From contig JAFSBJ010000115.1 in assembly GCA_017437345.1 (NCBI GenBank), positions 1-9,230 of the forward strand: DNA of 9,230 bases, written 5' to 3'. Each line of letters starts with the position of its first letter. The first letter of the stretch is position 1. The notes under the pieces are model-generated. The model searched no databases, had not been told where the DNA came from, and worked only from the letters and a program-made list of their open reading frames with translations. This stretch comes from Clostridia bacterium. Lineage in GTDB: Bacteria > Bacillota_A > Clostridia > UMGS1810. Below are positions 6,306 to 9,230 of this stretch, in pieces. The position numbers and the translations under genes were made by a program.

Positions 6306-6335
6306 ATGGCTATATTTTACAACAAATAAAGCCAT
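6306..6335. promoter_or_regulatory. 30-bp dyad over the murT promoter (operator candidate)
   Basis: ATGGCT-a-TATTT (6306-6317) is mirrored by AAATA-a-AGCCAT (6324-6335). Eleven of twelve arm positions are complementary around a 6-bp centre. It covers the -10 box and much of the spacer of the murT promoter, the usual place for a repressor site. The regulator is unknown. Confidence 0.5.
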
Positions 6336-6342
6336 ATTTCAA
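6314..6342 (-). promoter_or_regulatory. Promoter of murT-gatD
   Basis: TTGAAA (6337-6342) and TAAAAT (6314-6319) on the minus strand are 17 bp apart, one mismatch each from consensus. Transcription would begin near 6307, about 44 nt before the murT ATG. Confidence 0.75.
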
Positions 6343-6413
6343 CCTTTAATTTTGCTAGTGTAATATTTTTTGTGTTTTTACAATATGTATTAAAAAAGGA
6401 GCGGAGTGAAGAT

Positions 6414-7676
6414 ATGATATATATAAAGGAAGATGAAGGCTTTAAAAGATATTACATAAGAGCTGACGGAAGGCTTATGTGTGAAAGAAAAAACGGAGAA
6501 GAAGAGATAATACTTTCCGACATTTCAAATGAATTTGATGCAGCGCAACAAAAAGGATGCCTGCATTTTGTGCTACAGGGAGCCGGTGGCGAAGTTATAT
6601 ATTTAAAAAAAGAAGATGGCACCTGGAGAAAATTTGACATTTTAAAGAGCAGGAAGGGAATTAAAAAAATCCACAAAATAAGACTCATAGCTTCTGAAAA
6701 CAAGCTTTGTGCATTTTATATTATGGAGCATAACGGACAAAACCTTTTTGTAAAACACAGATTCAGCACAGATTCTCTTTACGAAGAACCGGAGGTAATG
6801 GGAGTTTGCAATGAAGGAAAAATATATTCAATATCTCAAACAGATAATGGATTTATTCTATTCTTTAAAGATGCTGACGGAGTTATAAAAAAGATTTTAC
6901 TGGACAAGGATTATACGATTAAAGACATTGAAGATTGCGGATTTAAAAATGAGATACTAACCATCAACACCTTATTCTATAAAGGAATTACATATGCACT
7001 TTGCACAGTGAGAAGAAAAAACTCTGCCGCACTTATTTTCTTTGACACAGATAATGAGGCAGATGCGAAAATAGTGAGCTTTGGCATGGCAAAAAACTGC
7101 GTTGCTGAAATGATTGCATCAGAAGATGAAATAACTGCCATATGGGAGGAAAACGGTGGAATAATTTTCTCACAATATATTATTGGCAACACTTCTTTTT
7201 CTAAACCAAAACCTTTGGGAAAAGGATACAGACTATTCAGAATAAGACCTTGCTGCACATCAGGATACACATTCAGCGGAAAATGCGCCTTTTATAATTA
7301 TCTGCCTCATATACCGGGATATAATTTCAGAAAAGAAAATCAGAATACTAGAAGGGGGAACAATATGAATTCCAATGGTTTTGAAAAAAACAGTATTAAA
7401 CCTAAAGACAACGACATTATAATTGAAAAGCTTAAAGAAATTGAAAAGCATATTGACAATATGGGAAACACGCTAAAGGATATGTGTTCGTTTTTAGATA
7501 AGCTCACAGCTTTCAAAAAAGAAGCTGATAATACTTGTGAAAACTACGATGAAAATAATATTATTGCAGAAATTGCAGGTAAAGAAAACCTTGGCGAAAT
7601 AAACATGGAAAATGTGAAGCTATTTGAAAATACGGATATTGATTCTGTGCTTCCTACACCAGAAGAAAAACAATAA
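6414..7676 (+). CDS. Uncharacterised cytoplasmic repeat protein with coiled-coil tail
   Basis: I do not recognise a named family. I start at ATG 6414, 7 nt after GGAG in AAAGGAGCGGAG; an upstream GTG (6372) would put that site inside the gene. The product has 420 residues with no signal peptide or membrane segment. Residues 1-300 are mostly alternating short beta-like strands with recurring F/Y..D/NG turns (KEDEGFKRYYIRADG, KKEDGTWRKF, MEHNGQNLFVKH, FKDADGVIKK, WEENGGIIFSQ), reminiscent of a beta-propeller. Residues about 334-375 (IIIEKLKEIEKHIDNMGNTL and following) look like a coiled coil, and the last 45 are acidic. A strong internal ribosome site before Met318 divides the two parts. The DUF4397-like gene follows after 22 bp, so they are probably co-transcribed. 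The function is unknown. Confidence 0.8.
   Translation: MIYIKEDEGFKRYYIRADGRLMCERKNGEEEIILSDISNEFDAAQQKGCLHFVLQGAGGEVIYLKKEDGTWRKFDILKSRKGIKKIHKIRLIASENKLCAFYIMEHNGQNLFVKHRFSTDSLYEEPEVMGVCNEGKIYSISQTDNGFILFFKDADGVIKKILLDKDYTIKDIEDCGFKNEILTINTLFYKGITYALCTVRRKNSAALIFFDTDNEADAKIVSFGMAKNCVAEMIASEDEITAIWEENGGIIFSQYIIGNTSFSKPKPLGKGYRLFRIRPCCTSGYTFSGKCAFYNYLPHIPGYNFRKENQNTRRGNNMNSNGFEKNSIKPKDNDIIIEKLKEIEKHIDNMGNTLKDMCSFLDKLTAFKKEADNTCENYDENNIIAEIAGKENLGEINMENVKLFENTDIDSVLPTPEEKQ
7351..7367 (+). promoter_or_regulatory. Internal ribosome site and ATG inside the repeat-protein gene
   Basis: GAAGGGGGAACAATATG has a G-rich Shine-Dalgarno sequence 6 nt before an in-frame ATG (7365, Met318). Initiation here would make a separate 103-residue coiled-coil and acidic polypeptide (7365-7676). 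Alternatively it marks an old boundary between two genes that became fused. Confidence 0.5.
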
Positions 7677-7698
7677 AACCTGAAAGGAAAAGTAAATT

Positions 7699-8325
7699 AT
7701 GAACAGATATGAAAAGACAGGATTTTTGTTTTCCTACATAAGATTTATGAACTTATCGCCTCACGGAGGAAAGGCTGACTTTTATATTGGAAATACCCTT
7801 GTTTGCGCAGGAATTAAATTCGGTTCTTGTTCTTCATATATTAAAACCGGCTCAGGGCCCCAGGTATATAAGGTGACAAGATGCGCAAGAAAAGATGACA
7901 TCATTGGAAAGATTACTTTTAGCCAGGATGTGGGCGGAGTACATAGTCTTTGTGTGGTTGGAATGGCAGACAAAGCGGAAATTATTACAATCGAAGAACC
8001 ACCACTCATGAGAAATGATTATGCAAACTTAAGAATATGCAATTTTGCACCCGATACAAGGAATATTTGCATAATGGCAAATGATGAAATAATTGTTGGG
8101 GATATGGGATATAAAGAGCAGAGCATGTATATAAAAGTAAAACCGGGGAAATACAGATTTTCTGCAAGCGAAGGCGGACAGAATCCTCGATTTTTGGGTG
8201 AACAAAAAATAGACAGCGGAAAATTTTACAGTTTTTATATAACAGGAACAAAAAACGAAATGCCGCATCTTTCCGGGTTATTTACCCTTGATGCGGCAAG
8301 TTATGACGGATTTTATTTATTATAA
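7699..8325 (+). CDS. Protein with two DUF4397-like repeats
   Basis: A 208-residue protein with no signal peptide. Two similar halves are visible: residues 13-89 (YIRFMNLSPHGGKADFYIGN, then SYIKTGSG...VYKVT, ending SLCVVG) and 109-183 (NLRICNFAPDTRNICIMAND, then MYIKVKPGKYRFSA, ending YSFYITG). Each follows the DUF4397 plan: a V/IRhhNhSPD opening, a small all-beta core with h.hY..h..G.Y.h.., and a final hydrophobic strand. DUF4397 has no firm biochemical role. Many family members are exported, but this one appears cytoplasmic, and spore association is only a guess. AAAGGA lies about 10 nt before the ATG. It follows the repeat protein by 22 bp and converges on the Nif3 gene, with the last 13 bp overlapping. 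Confidence 0.75.
   Translation: MNRYEKTGFLFSYIRFMNLSPHGGKADFYIGNTLVCAGIKFGSCSSYIKTGSGPQVYKVTRCARKDDIIGKITFSQDVGGVHSLCVVGMADKAEIITIEEPPLMRNDYANLRICNFAPDTRNICIMANDEIIVGDMGYKEQSMYIKVKPGKYRFSASEGGQNPRFLGEQKIDSGKFYSFYITGTKNEMPHLSGLFTLDAASYDGFYLL
8261..8298 (+). terminator. Long hairpin in the 3' end of the DUF4397 gene
   Basis: TGCCGCATC (8261-8269) is perfectly complementary to GATGCGGCA (8290-8298), with a nested GGGT/ACCC pair (8275-8278 and 8284-8287). It lies inside codons for MPHLSGLFTLDAAS, just before the convergent stop codons. No immediate U-run follows, although a TTTTATTTATTAT stretch comes 13 nt later. It may serve as a bidirectional terminator or RNA-end protector for the convergent pair. 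Confidence 0.4.
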
Positions 8326-9113
8326 ACTTTAAATACTGCTATATTATCTTTTGATATTTCAAAGCATATATCAGGGAATTTCCGGGATAGCTTATCCTTT
8401 AAAAGCTCACATACAATATGCTCTGTTTCATAGTGACCTGCATCTATAAGACACATATCGTTATCATAGCAGTCTCTTGCAGGATTATATTTCACATCAC
8501 CTGTTACGAAAAGGTCAATACCTCTTTTTATGCATATTTCTATTTCATCAGCACCGCCGCCGCAATTTACAGCTACGGTTCTGATTTCTTTTTCAGGATT
8601 TCCAACATATCTGACAAATGGCGTATTGAGTTCAGAGGTGCATTTTTTAAGAATATCGGAAAGCTTTGTGCCTGCCGGTACCTCTCCCACTCTGCCATAG
8701 CCATGAACCTGACCGTCTATGGTGGCAACAGGTTCGACAACGCTTGTGTTTTCAATGCCAAGCTTTTCAGCAAGGAAATCATTAAGACCATCTTTAGCGC
8801 AGTCGAGGTTTGTGTGGGCACTAAAAAGTGATATATCATTTTTTATAAGACTCATAAGGGTTCTCTCTTCGGGAGAAGACTCTGTGAGTCTTTTTGTTGA
8901 ATGAAACATAAGGGGATGATGAGAAATTATGACATCAGCTCCAAGCTTTGAGGCTTCGTCTGCTACCTTTTCGTCCACATCAAGAGTTATGAGTACCTTT
9001 GATACCTTTTTATTTTTACTGCCCACAATAAGACCAACATTATCACCGTCAAATGCAAGCTCGGGAGGGAATAGTTTATCTATATAATTTATTATTTCAT
9101 TTAATTCTGTCAT
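8313..9113 (-). CDS. Nif3-like dinuclear metal-centre protein (YqfO/YbgI family)
   Basis: A 266-residue Nif3-family protein. The metal-ligand signature is complete: His65 and His66 in ISHHPLMF, His100 and Asp104 in SAHTNLD, and His227 and Glu231 in DAGHYETE, which correspond to the dinuclear-site residues known in E. coli YbgI. GDVKYNPARD (205-214) is also typical. Length matches the short YbgI-like form; Bacillus YqfO has an extra inserted domain of about 100 residues that is absent here. The family is widespread; its biochemical role is not settled, although a GTP cyclohydrolase I type 2 label is often copied. GGAGG (9121-9125) stands 7 nt before the ATG, inside the 3' end of the preceding methyltransferase gene, so the two are co-transcribed and probably coupled. 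Its 3' end overlaps the plus-strand DUF4397 gene by 13 bp. Confidence 0.94.
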   Translation of the reverse strand: MTELNEIINYIDKLFPPELAFDGDNVGLIVGSKNKKVSKVLITLDVDEKVADEASKLGADVIISHHPLMFHSTKRLTESSPEERTLMSLIKNDISLFSAHTNLDCAKDGLNDFLAEKLGIENTSVVEPVATIDGQVHGYGRVGEVPAGTKLSDILKKCTSELNTPFVRYVGNPEKEIRTVAVNCGGGADEIEICIKRGIDLFVTGDVKYNPARDCYDNDMCLIDAGHYETEHIVCELLKDKLSRKFPDICFEISKDNIAVFKVYNK

Positions 9114-9115
9114 TT

Positions 9116-9230
9116 TTATTCCTCCATATATAAGCTGAATAGATTAAGCTGTTTCTGATACTTTTCTAGTTCTGCCTTATCGGGATTATGGCTCTTTTTA
9201 ATTCCTTCTATTATATTTGAGCATACACGA
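9116..9230 (-). CDS. trmK: C-terminal end of a probable tRNA (adenine-22-N1)-methyltransferase TrmK (partial)
   Basis: The minus strand is open from the window edge to TAA at 9116-9118, giving 37 residues: RVCSNIIEGIKKSHNPDKAE, then a charged helical tail ending SLYMEE. This resembles the helical C-terminus of TrmK, a SAM-dependent enzyme that methylates A22 of tRNA. The tail alone has no catalytic motif, so the name rests largely on context: in Bacillus and many clostridia trmK lies directly upstream of the Nif3-like gene, as here with only 2 bp between stop and start. The rest lies beyond the window. Confidence 0.6.
   Translation of the reverse strand, partial: RVCSNIIEGIKKSHNPDKAELEKYQKQLNLFSLYMEE

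Noticed and set aside
6360..6392. Sporulation (sigma-E-like) promoter upstream of the plus-strand repeat protein
   Set aside because: Only a weak ATA ... CAATATGTA resemblance is present. No vegetative promoter with acceptable spacing was found either, so no promoter is called here.
1..9230. CRISPR array, tRNA, rRNA, transposase or integrase gene
   Set aside because: No regularly spaced repeats, tRNA cloverleaf, rRNA signature or recombinase motif was seen on either strand.

Overview
The window looks like a low-GC Gram-positive chromosome, probably class Clostridia. The support is an infC-rpmI-rplT operon behind a Firmicutes-type attenuator leader, a murT-gatD peptidoglycan amidation pair, a sporulation-type (YtvI-like) membrane protein relic, an S-layer-homology (SLH) protein, A/T-rich codon use and strong AGGAGG-type ribosome sites. 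All genes lie on the minus strand except two unknown plus-strand genes at 6414-8325.

Layout, left to right. (1) 1-1052: the translation operon, read leftwards. It has a consensus promoter, a leader with competing hairpins, infC (probably starting at an AUC codon), rpmI, and the first codons of rplT at the window edge. (2) 1054-4206: a roughly 3.1-kb segment bounded by a 24-bp perfect direct repeat. It holds a GC-richer palindromic module, a decayed ytvI-like pseudogene with three separate lesions, and a secreted SLH protein with its own consensus promoter. The segment is visibly more A/T-rich than its flanks. One repeat copy contains the gatD stop codon and the other lies just upstream of the infC -35 box, so removing the segment would place gatD directly next to the infC promoter. 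I read it as an insertion. (3) 4201-6342: murT and gatD, overlapping by 4 bp, transcribed leftwards from a good promoter covered by a 30-bp dyad. (4) 6414-8325: a plus-strand pair, a cytoplasmic repeat protein (possibly beta-propeller-like) with a coiled-coil tail and an internal ribosome site, then a double DUF4397-like protein. (5) 8313-9230: a Nif3/YqfO-family protein converging on and overlapping the DUF4397 gene by 13 bp, preceded by the tail of what is probably trmK, as in the Bacillus sigA-trmK-yqfO neighbourhood.

The core genes serve translation (IF3, L35, L20, and probably a tRNA methyltransferase) and wall synthesis (amidation of lipid II). The most interesting material is the repeat-flanked segment, the regulatory structures at infC and murT, and the uncharacterised plus-strand pair. 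No CRISPR array, tRNA, rRNA or transposase gene was seen.
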